DNA of 64,000 nucleotides from Tragulus kanchil (GCA_022376925.1 JAIOJX010000005.1:15094501-15158500); one strand, 5' to 3'. Counted from the first letter of the stretch, positions 26,701 to 35,688 are shown. The notes: generated by a model from the sequence alone, not told the origin. Numbers and translations are program-made.

Positions 26701-29700
26701 TAAGAATCTAGGCTCCAAGAGGACAGGAACTTGTTCCCTACTTTATCCCCAGTGTTCCTGCCTGAAATGTAGTATATGATTAATAAGTATTGATTTAATG
26801 AACTGACTGAAGAAAAGCAATTCCCCTATGGAAGGTTTCTTTGACTCTACTACCAAATAAGGGCCTTTTACTTAAGAAAAGGTTATTATTTCAATAACTT
26901 TTTCAAGAGGTATTGCGGTAATACGCTTCAGGTCTTTCCAGGAATGGGGCAAATCAGCTTCCTGTTCGAACCCAGGAGAAACAATGTTTTGTGATATGAT
27001 TTTTTTTTTTTTTGCCACACAGCATAGGTTCTTTCCTAACCAGGGATCAAACCCGTGATCCCCTTTAGCGAAAGCTTAGACTCTTAACCATGGGACAGCC
27101 AGGAAATTCCCTGTTTTGTGGTAACAAATACAATCAAACAAATCTTGAGGGGAAAACAGAGGTACACAGAGTGAAGGTCTACTAAGGCGTGAACACTCAA
27201 GCCCAACTTTACCAGAGTAGCTTCCTCTCCGCTTTCAGAAGCTTCATCGTAACATGATGTGTTTTCCTACAGAAGACCTTCTGCTCCTCCACCTCTAGCA
27301 CAGGCACTCACTCACCTACACCCACAGAGCCTGCCCTCGCTGCAGGGAGGGGACCTGTCAGATGGGATGGCATCTGTCGCCTCCGCTAGAGGATCAGCGC
27401 TGGGAAGGCAGGCAACAGGTCTGCACAGGGCACAGATCAGCTGCTGCATGATTTTAATTTCTCTACAGATGCGCTGCTCACACCATTTGTTATTCCCACA
27501 TGTGCCTATGCCGAGGCAAGTCTCAAAAAAAAGGACACCAGTAATCCTAGAATTCAAAAATAAACAATATAGTTGCTTGGTATAACAGTTTCAGCCTGAA
27601 CAAATATGCCACACTAGTTGCGCTTCCTCCAAACAACAACTTGTGAAACTATCCAAGAGCATGGGAACATTAAACCATCCTCTGGAATGACAAATACCCC
27701 AAAGCCAACTAAATGAAGAGAATCAGGAAAGTCAAAGAAAAATAAATGAAGGGCTTAGAAAAAGCAACAAAACTAGGTATTAAAATCTTAAAAATACTCC
27801 CTGTAGCCCCAAAGCTGTCTATACCAGATGATCCTAAGTAATGCAGTTGAATTCAAGGATTATAGAAGCAAAACTTTAAACCTGGAGCAGTTAAAATCAT
27901 TAGATTTCTCCCCAAGAACTAAGGATTCTTCATTTGGCAAAACAAACCACAACAACAAAACCCCTATCAAGATGCCACTGAGATTTAGAGTAGGTGCTCA
28001 ATTTGGGGACCAGAAGTAAATTCGATACTATATACACAGTAAGTACATACACATTCAATTTGTAAGGTGCTGTCCTGAGTTCAAAGCTTAATGAAAGAAG
28101 GCTGAGGTAGGGCAAGGCTCTTCTACAATCCTAACTCAGAACCCACTTGTAATGAAAGAGATTCTTACCCATCCATCTTCTCATCAGTCTGCAATCTCAG
28201 AATAAGCAGAGTCACCCCTCTGTATCAGCACTATATAAGCTTCCTTCTTACATCAAGTTCAGTTCTAGTCAGTGCTTTTCTTCACATCAGACTCTTTAAA
28301 CAGTAGTATTCAGATTATAAAATCTCCTTTCTCACGTAAACCTTACTGCACCTAGCACTGTAAATACAGAACACAATCCATCTTCAGTTTGAAGGTTCTG
28401 GAGCGCTCTTCTCCAGAAGGCACTCGTTTTGACTTCTATCTGCTTTTCTGGCTACACTTTACTGAAGCTTGTCAATGACATTCACGGTTCCCCCAGGGCT
28501 CTGTGAACTCAGGATCCTCGCCTCTCCACTCCCCTTTCCCCTTCATATAGACCGCCCTCCTCAGTTTTCCCCTTGCTCCAACCAAGCCCAAGTGAAGACC
28601 ATGGGCTGAGAACCCAAGACTTCACAGGAAGTTTGAGTATCTAATTATAAAAAAATCTTTAACAATAAACAGTAAAAACCTAGACGCTATTCTAATCTTT
28701 CAGTTACTTCCAGTTTTTAATATATTCACTGTAACATATTTATTTTCTATGAGAAAGTACTCAAACTCTAATGCAGTTATACTGAATCTGGTTTCAATTA
28801 TTTAAATTTAACCCACGCTACTGTCACATTCTACAACCTATGGATGAGTTTTCCCAATCCATCTAGTCTAGTCACGTGAGTGGATGTCCATCCATTCTTT
28901 GTACTTTTTATTTCTCTTTCAATGTCAAGAGATTAAGCCATAAAACATGACCACAAAAATTATTCTAGCTTAAATAATTTAGAACTGCAACTGGTCAGTT
29001 TTCAACCTCCTTTAAGACTTTAACACTAATTCAGGAAGGTGAAACACGACCTGGGTTAGTCTCTTAAAATAAGTTAGTCTCTTATTTTTAGAGATCTGTA
29101 TTACAGAAGTGGAACTAATAAATAATTAACAGTAAACAAACAATAAGGACAAGACAAGGATTCCCTAAAAGACCTTCCAAACCAGCACCAGGAGGCCTAA
29201 TAAAAGCCTAAGGCAGGGACTTCCCTGGTGGTCCAGTGGCTAAGACTCCACGCTCCCAACGCAGGAGGCCTGAGTTTGACCCCTGGTCAGGGAACTAAAA
29301 AATCCCACATGCTGTAACTAAGACTCAGTGCAACCAAGTAAATTAAAAAAAAAAAAAAAAGTCTACACTTACCTTTCACAATCTATTTGAAAACTGGATG
29401 TAAAAGTGTATTAAGTCACAAGCCAATGGGCAAGGAAACTGAAATGTCTTTAGACAGAAGAGGTATTCTATCATTCTGATTCAGAGAGTAAACACAGTAA
29501 ACAGTGTCTGATGGCAAGACTTTCAACTGGGCTTCCCAACATAGAAAAATCTTTCAAAAATACATTACGACTGTGACCATAAGCTAAGTGGCTACAAACA
29601 AAACAACTTTGAAAATACAAGGTCATTACATCCTTCCAATAATATTCTGTGCCTAGTGAAATGGCTTTAATTAGTGACATCAGAACATTTTACTTCAAAC

Positions 29701-32700
29701 CAACAACAGTCCTCAAAGGACTTTCTAAGAAACAGAAATCTGGGCTCTTTTTTTGCCATAAGAAAAAATAGTGAGCAAACTGATAAATTATCAGACAAGG
29801 GCTTCTCACCTGAAACAAACAAAAAAGTCTACTATGCATTAAACAATACTTAGATTTATTTGCCTGTACACTTAAATGACTTGCGTCAATGAGGAAAATG
29901 ACAAACTTTTAAATAACATCTTTATATACTTTAAGGCTATCTAAAGGTTTGGTCTCATCACTCAGAAGACAACTTTTAAAATCCAATACAAACCTATACA
30001 GGATTGAATTTGGGTACATAAAAGAAAGTTCCCTCTACCAAAAGGCAGCAAAATTCAGAGACTAAATATTTAAATCAAAAGGCTCTATTTAACCACAATT
30101 TCAAATGAGTCCTTACTACTGCCCTGTTCCAAGAGATCTACTTACACTGTCTCATTTCACCCCTCACAACAATTTCCACTTTACAGATGCGTAAACTAAG
30201 CAGAGAAAACTTGTCCAAATCCTGGCAGAACAGGGATTCAAACCCAGATACTCTTGAGCGTGCTACAGCACATTTTTCTTTTCCCCTAACTACTATGTCC
30301 ATTTGTTTTCGCTGACAGTATTAATTAAACATCTAGGATAAAGCAAATAAAAGTCAAAATAACTAGTAACTTCTAGAATTAGTTATGTATTCAACCGTTA
30401 AACATCCCTCGTTTCTAAAACTGAGAAACACTCTTCAGGCATCCAAACCAAGCAGGACATACTTCTCTGGGACAAAGTATCATACAGAAGCTAGCAAAAC
30501 AAAAAAACAACACTTTTCTATAAACCAATACTAGGCAAACCATGGTCTGTGGCCCAAATTCAGCCCTCAGCCTACTTTCATAGAAGCCTCAAGCTAAGAA
30601 TGACTTACACACTTTTTAAAGGGTTATAAAAACAAAACACAAAGAATGTGCAGGACAAAACCTAAAATATTTACTATCCAGCCTTTATACAAGTTTGTAG
30701 ACTCTTGATCTAAGCTATGAATAAAGGAGTTTTCTCCCTCGCACCCTCCTTTAAAAATAGCTAAACACAGAAACTGACGTGAAGCACAAACTGCACCTTG
30801 TTAGATAAAATGAACAGATGGGTTCCCTTAGCTCCAAACCAGAAGACAGAACCTCTGAAGTACACCCCCAAAAAGGGCAAAAATAAGTAGTTTTCCTCTC
30901 ACCAGGAGGTGGCAGTAGATTCTTCCAGAGGCAAGGTTCTGGTTTGCCCAGGGCTCAAGTTTTTTGTGGTGCCTATTTAAGAAAAGCAGTTTGACCTCTC
31001 CACAGCTACTTTCTGAGCCTGACAATCTGCACAAAAAGGAAATGGGAAAGGAGAGTTGAACAGGTGACAAGAACTAACCACATACTCTTTAGGGACCTGT
31101 TCACTCCCACTGGAAAATGGATACCATTTCCTAAAAGCATCTGGGCTAAGAGTTAAGGGGCAGGGAAGAAGACAGGTGAAAACGATCAACTTAATCATTC
31201 AGTGCTGTTCTTCATAGGTGCTTCTACGATTCTTAAGTTACTACCCTGCAGTGAGTTGAGTAAGACTATGAAAGTTTGTCTCCACAACTTCAAGCAAGAT
31301 GCCATTTTAAAGATCAGAAGTTAAAAGGTAAAAAAAACGTGAAGTTTAGATATACCTCAACAGAGCTAAACCAGAAGTCAAAACAGGAAATTGCAAGTCA
31401 GCTGAACACGTGGGAAAGTCGCAGGCACTGCCTGACTGCACAAGCCAGTTGTCCCGACAAGCAATGGCAGACATCCATTAACCAACAGCGCCAGACCTCT
31501 CACTTTTCCTTCAGTCCTCTACCACACAACCAAAACACTTCGTTTCTGCCCAGAAACCAGTGAACATTTAATCAAAATACGTTAGAACAAAACATGCCAT
31601 GTCACGAAGCCCCATTCATGATGACTCAGCAGCTGCTGCAAAACACGGAGAGGATAGCCCAGGACAGCTGACAGCAAGCAGGTAGTTTACAAGTTCACAA
31701 AAGTTTTGGTAAGGACTGAAGGAAGCCCTTAAGATTGAAAAAAAATCCATAAATTAAATATTCTCTTGTATATACCTGGATACTTTTCTTTAGTAGTAAC
31801 TGCCAGTACTAACTATTGCTGTTGCTGACCAGTTGCTAAGTCGTGTCTGACTCTTTGCAACTCCATGGACTGCAGCACACCAGGCTTCCCTGTCCTTCAC
31901 CATCTTCTGGAGTCTGCTCAAGCTCATGTCCACTGAGTAAGGGATGCCATCCCACCGTATCAGCCAATACTAATACCTGCAGAGTTGATCAAGAAACCCC
32001 CAAACACCTTTATTCTCAACTCAAAACTACAAGTGAACTTTTTCAATTAAATGGCTATGGCAAGAAAGCTGAAAGTATTTTAGACAGGGGCAAATGATCA
32101 AGGACCAAGCTTTAAAATAAAACTGCAGTCTGAAATCATATCAGCTCTTAGGACAATTTGGATCACAAGTGTTATGTTAAGGCACCATCTCTCCCAACTT
32201 AAGATTTTTATCCAAGTATATTTAAAAATAAGGTGTGATTCTGGCTTTTGTCACCTGGAATATATCAGCTTCTTTCCAAGCTCTGTCCAGACCATCCAGT
32301 GATCTGTACTTACATTCCATTTTTTATGTAGCAACTTTCTCCTAAGGATATCTAAGAAAGTGCTGAAGGACATTCATTTTTCTGGAAAAAACAGAAAGCA
32401 TATGTGTCTACCTTCCACTCAACGTAAGTAAATGGACAGGCTTGTGACCTGAATTCTAATCTTAAATCTGCTGCAATACCCTGTTCCCTGAAAACCAAAC
32501 AGTGAACATTGCAAGTCAGCTGAACACGTGGGAAAGTCGCAGGCACTGCCTGACTGCACAAGCCAGTTGTCCCGACAAGCAATGGCAGACATCCATTAAC
32601 CAACAGCGCCAGACCTCTCACTTTTCCTTCAGTCCTCTACCACACAACCAAAACACTTCGTTTCTGCCCAGAAACCAGTGAACATTTAATCAAAATACGT

Positions 32701-35060
32701 TAGAACAAAACATGCCATGTCACGAAGCCCCATTCATGATGACTCAGCAGCTGCTGCAAAACACGGAGAGGATAGCCCAGGACAGCTGACAGCAAGCAGG
32801 TAGTTTACAAGTTCACAAAAGTTTTGGTAAGGACTGAAGGAAGCCCTTAAGATTGAAAAAAAATCCATAAATTAAATATTCTCTTGTATATACCTGGATA
32901 CTTTTCTTTAGTAGTAACTGCCAGTACTAACTATTGCTGTTGCTGACCAGTTGCTAAGTCGTGTCTGACTCTTTGCAACTCCATGGACTGCAGCACACCA
33001 GGCTTCCCTGTCCTTCACCATCTTCTGGAGTCTGCTCAAGCTCATGTCCACTGAGTAAGGGATGCCATCCCACCGTATCAGCCAATACTAATACCTGCAG
33101 AGTTGATCAAGAAACCCCCAAACACCTTTATTCTCAACTCAAAACTACAAGTGAACTTTTTCAATTAAATGGCTATGGCAAGAAAGCTGAAAGTATTTTA
33201 GACAGGGGCAAATGATCAAGGACCAAGCTTTAAAATAAAACTGCAGTCTGAAATCATATCAGCTCTTAGGACAATTTGGATCACAAGTGTTATGTTAAGG
33301 CACCATCTCTCCCAACTTAAGATTTTTATCCAAGTATATTTAAAAATAAGGTGTGATTCTGGCTTTTGTCACCTGGAATATATCAGCTTCTTTCCAAGCT
33401 CTGTCCAGACCATCCAGTGATCTGTACTTACATTCCATTTTTTATGTAGCAACTTTCTCCTAAGGATATCTAAGAAAGTGCTGAAGGACATTCATTTTTC
33501 TGGAAAAAACAGAAAGCATATGTGTCTACCTTCCACTCAACGTAAGTAAATGGACAGGCTTGTGACCTGAATTCTAATCTTAAATCTGCTGCAATACCCC
33601 TGTTCCTCACAAAGGAAATGTGAAAACCAAGCATGTCTGGGGGAAAAACGATGGGAGGTAACAGTAACATGAAGGCCTGTAACAACCGGAAGAGAGCTAC
33701 ATACTACCGTCAACTCCAAATTTCACTATTAAGAAATTTCTCCCACATGTTTACTTTTAAGATTCTGCTTTTAAAGATACAATTCAACAACAGCACCAAA
33801 CATGTTTCAAGTCTTAAACATGCATCATGATCTGGAACAAAGCAATCTAGGAAAAACACCTTTAACAATATGCAACAAGTTATCAGGCCCTTTTAAGGTA
33901 CTCTTGTTTTTGTTTTTTGTAGGTTTAAGGCCCACCCTTACCTCCTACCTTAGTATTAGTGAAAAGTTTTATAAGTGGCTTTTAACATTTTTCCACCCAA
34001 TCCCCGTAACAGACAAACAAACCTTCAAAAAGAAACAAATGTCTCAGAATGATCTCTTTTTCACAATTTCAAGCAGCCACGAGTGCAAAAGACCAACAAC
34101 ATTCCTGTAGGGTCGAAAGTATCTCAACTTCTAGAATACCCGCTGTAATATTAAAATATTTTGTGCATGAGATCAGAACTGGAGTCCCGGTCAACTGTGC
34201 ATAATTCTAGTCTCCAAAATAAAAGGCGCGCGGGGTGGGTGGGGAGGGGGTGGCTGTTGGAGAAAAGTGGGGAGGGCAGAGTCTCGCGACGGAAAGAAGA
34301 CGTATGTCTGCAGAGGGACTTTCAAAATGCCCCAGTGCCACTAACTATAACCCGGTTAAGACAGGAGAAAAAAAAAAAAAAAAAAAGTCAGTGCTCTGAG
34401 ACCGAGGAAGAGCACGGGGGAGCCAGAGAATTCAATTAATAGGCTGAGAGTAAGTTCTTCCCCTCTCCGCCTAACAGCGCCCCCTCCCACCCGCGGGCGC
34501 CCCGGCGGCGGACTCCTCCGGGCGGCCCCCGCCCCGCAGGCGCTGAAACGCGGGAGACTAGAAAACAGCAAGCGCGGAGGCCGCCAGCCACCTCTTCTTC
34601 CTCCTCCCCCGCGGGGCAGGAGGAATACCCCCCAAGGCCCCGAATCCCCGCCAAGACCGGAAGGATTCTGGGCCCGCTGTGGCCTAGGACCGGGGTTCCC
34701 GCCCTGCGCCGGCCCGGGGAAAGCCCCGGGCGGCGAGGGCTGCGGAGCGGCCGCCGGCCCACACGTGTGCGCCGCAGGGTCGGCCGGCCTCGGCCCACTT
34801 CCCGTCGCCGCCCCGGCGGCCCGAGCTCCCGCCGCCTCGCTGGGGCCTCCGCTCAGGCCCTCCCGCCCGCTCCACGTGGGGCGCCGGGGCCCCACGCCGC
34901 CCGCTCCCTCCCGCTCGGCCCCCGCGGCGCCGGGGTCCCGTACCTGGTGCTGTGGCCGCCCCTGCTGGTAAGGCTTCACTGGCCCCTGGTGGCAACGCCG
35001 AGTCCGGATCTTGCCGCCGCCGCCGCCGCCCCCTCCTCTGCCTCCGGCTCCCGAGGCCAT
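5555..35060 (-). CDS. NUP153: NUP153, 5' part of gene: coding exons 1-9 (of more), nuclear basket nucleoporin
   Basis: Nup153 is a nuclear-basket component of the nuclear pore. It tethers to the inner side of the pore and inner nuclear membrane, recruits the Nup107-160 coat, and acts in import, export and basket assembly. Seen here: nine minus-strand segments, each bounded by AG acceptor and GT donor, join to 1224 nt (117+223+249+140+129+117+45+57+147) with no stop, giving 408 residues. The product starts MASGAGG with a glycine tract, followed by KIRTRRCHQGP, then WLQRYF, then the serine-rich region ending near FKPSLTPSGE. I recognise this as the N-terminal quarter of Nup153 (about 1,475 residues in human). 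The C2C2 zinc fingers and FG repeats are absent, so the gene continues left of position 1. Duplicated copies of exons 2, 3 and 4 are listed separately. Gene identity is near certain. Exon edges come from splice rules and reading frame, not from transcripts. Confidence 0.95.
5823..7989. repeat. Tandem direct duplication, spacing 1113 bp (5823-6876 / 6936-7989) with filler
   Basis: The two copies of about 1054 bp are separated by 59 bp (6877-6935). That filler is itself an imperfect third copy of 5842-5900, with inserted bases and a substitution. The duplication starts 122 bp upstream of the exon 9 acceptor, in intron 8. Confidence 0.92.
6641..6715 (-). mobile_element. BovA/BovB-tail fragment (copy at 7754-7828)
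   Basis: GTTGCTGTTATTTAGTTG, then CTGTCAGACTCT and CTCATGGACTG, are the decayed form of the BovB 3' end from which BovA arose. Confidence 0.65.
8022..8340 (+). mobile_element. tRNA-Glu-derived SINE, unique-body type, full length
   Basis: Complete head and body with the GCCACCGCGATGGGAGGCCC block, a C-rich end (GCTCCCTCGCCACCCGACC) and an A-rich tail. It is close to the copies at 781 and 45354. Confidence 0.85.
8955..9165 (+). mobile_element. L1 3' end fragment
   Basis: Resembles L1 3' UTR sequence: AACTGATTCACTTTGTTGTAC, then ATCAACTATACCCCAATAGA, in plus orientation. No intact ORF. Confidence 0.65.
9424..9480 (-). CDS. NUP153: NUP153 coding exon 8 (57 nt)
   Basis: The exon is 57 nt (19 codons), phase 0 on both sides. 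The acceptor is CCTTTTTTAG/CCT and the donor AAAAG/GTAAGA. It encodes PLDRSGMDATSDFQAKREK. It was found by homology between exons 7 and 9 rather than as a long open frame. Only 107 bp of intron separates it from exon 7. Confidence 0.92.
9588..9632 (-). CDS. NUP153: NUP153 coding exon 7 (45 nt micro-exon)
   Basis: The exon is only 45 nt (15 codons), phase 0 on both sides. The acceptor is TTAACAG/GAT and the donor TTCC/GTAAGT. It encodes DAKRIPSVFSSPLNS. It is too short to stand out as an open frame and was found by extending Nup153 homology from exon 6 (SSPLA/DAKRI). The next exon continues PLDRSG. Confidence 0.92.
9723..9839 (-). CDS. NUP153: NUP153 coding exon 6
   Basis: The exon is 117 nt (39 codons), phase 0 in and out. 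The acceptor is GCATTACAG/GCA and the donor GCG/GTAAGT. It encodes APVRRQMRAKQPNAQSYG and then VTSSTARRILQSLEKMSSP. The VRRQMRAK and ARRIL segments are basic, as expected for this RNA-binding stretch. It joins exon 5 as PYQ/APVRR, matching the family. Confidence 0.94.
10130..11690 (+). mobile_element. L1 remnants (ORF2 end and 3' region)
   Basis: A series of L1-like plus-strand segments, including the AAAGTCCAGAGATAGAACC type seen twice at about 10160 and 10230, and a GACAGGTGCTGACCAG-like part near 11083. All frames are broken. An AC-rich microsatellite (about 10126-10148) marks the left side. Confidence 0.55.
11741..11960 (-). mobile_element. Bov-tA/BovA-type SINE, diverged
   Basis: TTTGTGACCCCATGCACTG, then GTCAGGCTCTTCTGTCC and CAGGCAAGAATTATGGGAG, are the ruminant BovA unit on the minus strand. 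Confidence 0.75.
12008..12150 (+). mobile_element. CHR-1-like tRNA-Glu SINE
   Basis: A short SINE: tRNA-Glu head with B-box GGTTCGATCCC, then ATCCCACATGCTGCAAC and an A-rich tail. It has a perfect 17-bp target duplication AAAGAATAAATGAACCA at 11991-12007 and 12151-12167. Confidence 0.88.
12226..12354 (-). CDS. NUP153: NUP153 coding exon 5
   Basis: The exon is 129 nt (43 codons), phase 0 on both sides. The acceptor is TGTGCAG/TCG and the donor TATCAG/GTTAGT. It encodes SLGNSSIFKTSQLGDSPFY, then PGKTTYGGAAAAVRQSK and VRSTPYQ. The four-alanine run and the FYPGKTTYGG block are typical of Nup153. It lies in the part of the protein reported to bind RNA. It is single copy in this window, unlike exons 2-4. 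Confidence 0.94.
12436..12575 (-). CDS. NUP153: NUP153 coding exon 4
   Basis: The exon is 140 nt, phase 1 in and phase 0 out. The acceptor is TTTATTTCAG/AT and the donor CTCCT/GTGAGT. It encodes LAVSKNTSVPPLWSPEAE, then RSHSLSQHTATSSKKPAF and NLSAFGTLSP. The SSKKPAF part crosses a run of seven A on the coding strand. That run is shortened to five in the second copy (13457-13594). The Leu-Ser-Pro end joins the SLGNSS start of exon 5 in frame. Confidence 0.94.
12724..12972 (-). CDS. NUP153: NUP153 coding exon 3
   Basis: The exon is 249 nt, phase 1 in and phase 1 out. The acceptor is CTTTTTAG/AG and the donor AAAG/GTATTC. It encodes PSTTSTASNYPDVLTRP, then a Ser-rich stretch with FSMLESPALHC, SSGFSLVKEI and HDDDNISTTSGFSSRASDK. 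This is part of the pore-association region of Nup153. It joins exon 2 through a split GAG codon and exon 4 through a split GAT codon. A full copy of this exon lies at 13742-13990. Confidence 0.94.
13457..13594 (-). pseudogene. NUP153: NUP153 exon 4, second copy, frameshifted
   Basis: The segment is 138 nt instead of 140. The seven-base homopolymer in the SSKKP region has lost two bases, which shifts the frame. Three further substitutions fall in the copy (for example in the SVPPL and LAVSKN regions), and more lie in the flank up to about 13673. To the right of that point the duplication is identical to the original. Differences confined to one end of the copy, including homopolymer shortening, look like uncorrected long-read error rather than decay of an old duplicate. 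Confidence 0.7.
13742..13990 (-). CDS. NUP153: NUP153 exon 3, second copy in tandem duplication
   Basis: This copy of exon 3 is offset by 1018 bp, with the same acceptor and donor and no difference that I can see. At 249 nt, its inclusion alone would keep the frame. In transcript order it would be followed by the damaged exon 4 copy (13457-13594) before the intact exons 3 and 4. It is most likely an assembly duplicate, and the coding potential is inherited from the original. Confidence 0.55.
14853..15127 (+). mobile_element. CHR-2-like long SINE inserted in L1
   Basis: Head followed by the TGCAACTAGAGAAGAGCC-type repeated body. Target duplication AATAATTTCAGG at 14841-14852 and 15128-15139. 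Confidence 0.85.
15212..15566 (+). mobile_element. CHR-2-like long SINE
   Basis: Full-length element with B-box GAGTTCGATCCC, then GTGCTCTAGAGCC and CAACTAGAGAAGAGCC modules, ending in an AAATA repeat. Confidence 0.85.
15596..17721. repeat. Tandem direct duplication, spacing 1057-1059 bp (15596-16662 / 16656-17721)
   Basis: The copied DNA is L1 3' sequence and flank. The ends share TTAGAGACC (9 bp). Small indels occur near the left edge of the right copy (ATACGACAGG reads ATCGAAAGG) and near 17338-17348. Confidence 0.9.
18050..19290 (+). mobile_element. L1 ORF2/3' remnant
   Basis: GCCATTTCTCCAAAGATAT, ACATGAAAAGATGCTCA, ATCAGGGATATGCAAATCA and GAGATACCACTTCACA are classic L1 3' sequence. 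A SINE splits it at 18713-18923. No intact frame. Confidence 0.8.
18713..18923 (-). mobile_element. Headless (5'-truncated) SINE of unique-body type
   Basis: The tail and body are present, but the tRNA-related head is missing. The perfect 13-bp target duplication CATGCCATGACAT lies at 18700-18712 and 18924-18936, so it is a genuine truncated insertion. Confidence 0.88.
19575..19895 (+). mobile_element. CHR-2-like long SINE (3' half repeated at 20856-21038)
   Basis: GGGCTTCCTTGGTAGCCC head, CTCTAGAGCCTCGGAG and CAACTAGCGAAGAAG body, ATTA-repeat tail. The left breakpoint of the exon 2 duplication falls within it. Confidence 0.82.
20223..20445 (-). CDS. NUP153: NUP153 coding exon 2 (left copy of a duplicated exon)
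   Basis: The exon is 223 nt, entering in phase 0 and leaving in phase 1. The acceptor is ..TCAACAG/GGC and the donor GAAG/GTAAGT. It encodes GILSRVTESVKNIVPGW followed by LQRYF and an acidic stretch (WPENREDD, TEEESAD). The ILSRVTESVKNIV segment is the amphipathic helix known in Nup153 to bind the inner nuclear membrane. The G left over at the end joins exon 3 to make a GAG codon, which confirms the junction. An identical copy with intact splice sites lies 1142 bp to the right (21365-21587). Including both would add 223 nt and shift the frame. Confidence 0.93.
21365..21587 (-). CDS. NUP153: NUP153 exon 2, second copy in tandem duplication
   Basis: This is an apparently identical copy of exon 2, offset by 1142 bp, with the same acceptor and GTAAGT donor. 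It lies closer to exon 1, so it would be met first by the spliceosome. Because 223 is not a multiple of three, splicing both copies would put exon 3 out of frame. Either only one copy is used, or the second copy does not exist in the genome and reflects misassembly. I favour the latter, because the same kind of roughly 1.1 kb duplication occurs throughout non-coding parts of the window. Confidence 0.6.
22904..25184. repeat. Tandem direct duplication, spacing 1148-1150 bp (22904-24036 / 24053-25184)
   Basis: Intron 1 sequence with a CHR-1-like SINE, present twice. A 16-bp filler (24037-24052) joins the copies. The right end of the second copy is also the left end of the next duplication. Confidence 0.92.
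23101..23232 (-). mobile_element. CHR-1-like SINE (copy at about 24249-24380)
   Basis: Minus strand: GGCATGCAGGATCTAGTTC, CTGACCAGAGACTGAAC and CCACTGGACCACCAG are the reverse of the tRNA-Glu SINE. It is duplicated with its block. Confidence 0.75.
25249..25297 (+). mobile_element. SINE head fragment (copy at 26363-26411)
   Basis: Only GGGTTTCCCTGGTGGTCCAG and about 30 further bases of the tRNA-like head are recognisable before unrelated sequence resumes. Confidence 0.6.
25886..25997 (-). mobile_element. CHR-1-like SINE (copy at 27000-27112)
   Basis: Minus strand: GCCACACAGCATAGG, then AACCAGGGATCAAACCCG. Target duplication TGTTTTGTG at 25871-25879 and 25998-26006. Confidence 0.8.
27274..29215. 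other. NUP153: Intron 1, single copy, no feature seen
   Basis: Unique sequence without recognisable SINE or exon. Short open frames here show no family resemblance. Confidence 0.6.
29216..29360 (+). mobile_element. CHR-1-like SINE
   Basis: GGGACTTCCCTGGTGGTCC head, CCCCTGGTCAGGGAACTA, then CCCACATGCTGTAACTAAG and a poly-A of about 18. Confidence 0.85.
29361..31389. other. NUP153: Intron 1, single copy, no feature seen
   Basis: AT-rich, unique in the window. GATGCGTAAACTAAGCAGAG near 30186 resembles old repeat DNA, but nothing is assignable. Confidence 0.6.
31390..33605. repeat. Tandem direct duplication, spacing 1118 bp (31390-32484 / 32508-33602)
   Basis: Intron 1 sequence with a BovB-tail fragment, present twice. 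The junction 32485-32507 is a shortened version of 33603-33634, with about 14 bp missing inside it. Confidence 0.92.
31817..31960 (-). mobile_element. BovB 3'-end fragment (copy at 32935-33078)
   Basis: GTCGTGTCTGACTCTTTGC, ATGGACTGCAGCACACCAG and GTAAGGGATGCCATCCC match the BovB tail that also gave rise to BovA. Confidence 0.75.
33620..34439. other. NUP153: Intron 1 next to the CpG island
   Basis: Unique sequence rising in GC toward the island. It contains a GGGGTGGGTGGGGAGGGGG tract near 34230 and a poly-A run near 34366-34386. No exon seen. Confidence 0.6.
34944..35060 (-). CDS. NUP153: NUP153 coding exon 1
   Basis: This is the first coding exon, 39 codons, starting at the ATG whose complement is at 35058-35060. 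The context is CCGCCATGG, a strong Kozak match. The product is MASGAGGR, then an eight-glycine run from a GGC-type triplet repeat, then KIRTRRCHQGP and a glutamine-rich end. The donor is CAG/GTACGG just left of 34944, and the exon ends in phase 0. The basic KIRTRR patch lies in the extreme N-terminus. The glycine tract is a triplet repeat and may vary in length between individuals. The 5' UTR is the CpG-rich sequence to the right, and I cannot fix the transcription start. Confidence 0.95.
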
Positions 35061-35688
35061 GGCGGAGCCTCCGCGGCTTCCCCTCCGGGGCGGGAGAGGC
35101 AGAGGCGGCCTTAGAGCCCCCCCCGCCCGGCCCCAGCCCAAAAGTCCGCCCGCGCTGCCCACACAGTGGGGCACGGGCACACCAGGAACCCCGGACCTGC
35201 GAGCGGGAGCGGAGCGAGAGTGCGCGCTGGCGGCAGGGAAGGGGGTGGCGGCGACACAGGCCGAGGAGCTGGCTCGGGTCCGGCAGCCTCCGGCGGACCC
35301 CCGCCTCTGTGTATGTCACCGTCTCTATGGAGATTCCCCCGCAGAGGACGACGCGAGCGGCTCCGGGCGCTGCTCAGGCCTAACTCGACCGCCGGCTGAT
35401 GGGGACTCTTCTTCCGTCGCCCGAGCCGTAGCTGCCGCAGTTGAAGCCGCCGGCGCCGCCCGCCTACCCCTCCCCTTTGCGCACAGCGCCCGCCCCGCCG
35501 TCGTCGTCGTCCCTGCAGTCGCCGCTATTGCGTCTATTGCCGCTGCTAAGGCCGCCGCTGCGGTCGCGAGCCAGAACGTCGTCACTCGTCAGCGCCCGAC
35601 GCGCTTGCATCATCACGCCGCGACCAGCTGATAGGAGAGGAAGAAGGAAGGGCTGGTCGATCCCGCGCTCTCGGCCGCGCAGGCCGCT

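Larger units (their letters stand above)
25084..27273. repeat. Tandem direct duplication, spacing 1114-1115 bp (25084-26158 / 26198-27273)
   Basis: This overlaps the previous duplication, so about 100 bp starting CTCAGGAGGTAGGG occurs three times (near 23938, 25086 and 26200). The filler 26159-26197 repeats GGTCTACTAAGGCGTGAAC from 26062. The left copy also reads GTAGCGTCC where the right reads GTAGCTTCC. Confidence 0.92.

Noticed and set aside
22904..27273. CRISPR-like or satellite array because of regular direct repeats
   Set aside because: The units are about 1.1 kb, each pair has different sequence, and the DNA is mammalian. There are no short repeats with spacers.
34356..35180. 274-codon open frame on the minus strand across the CpG island
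   Set aside because: It includes NUP153 exon 1 in frame by reading through the splice donor and upstream GC-rich DNA. The length reflects a lack of stop codons in GC-rich sequence.
35011..35631. 206-codon plus-strand open frame rich in Ala, Pro and Arg
   Set aside because: It is antisense to exon 1 and the 5' UTR. Low-complexity composition and no family resemblance suggest a CpG-island artefact.
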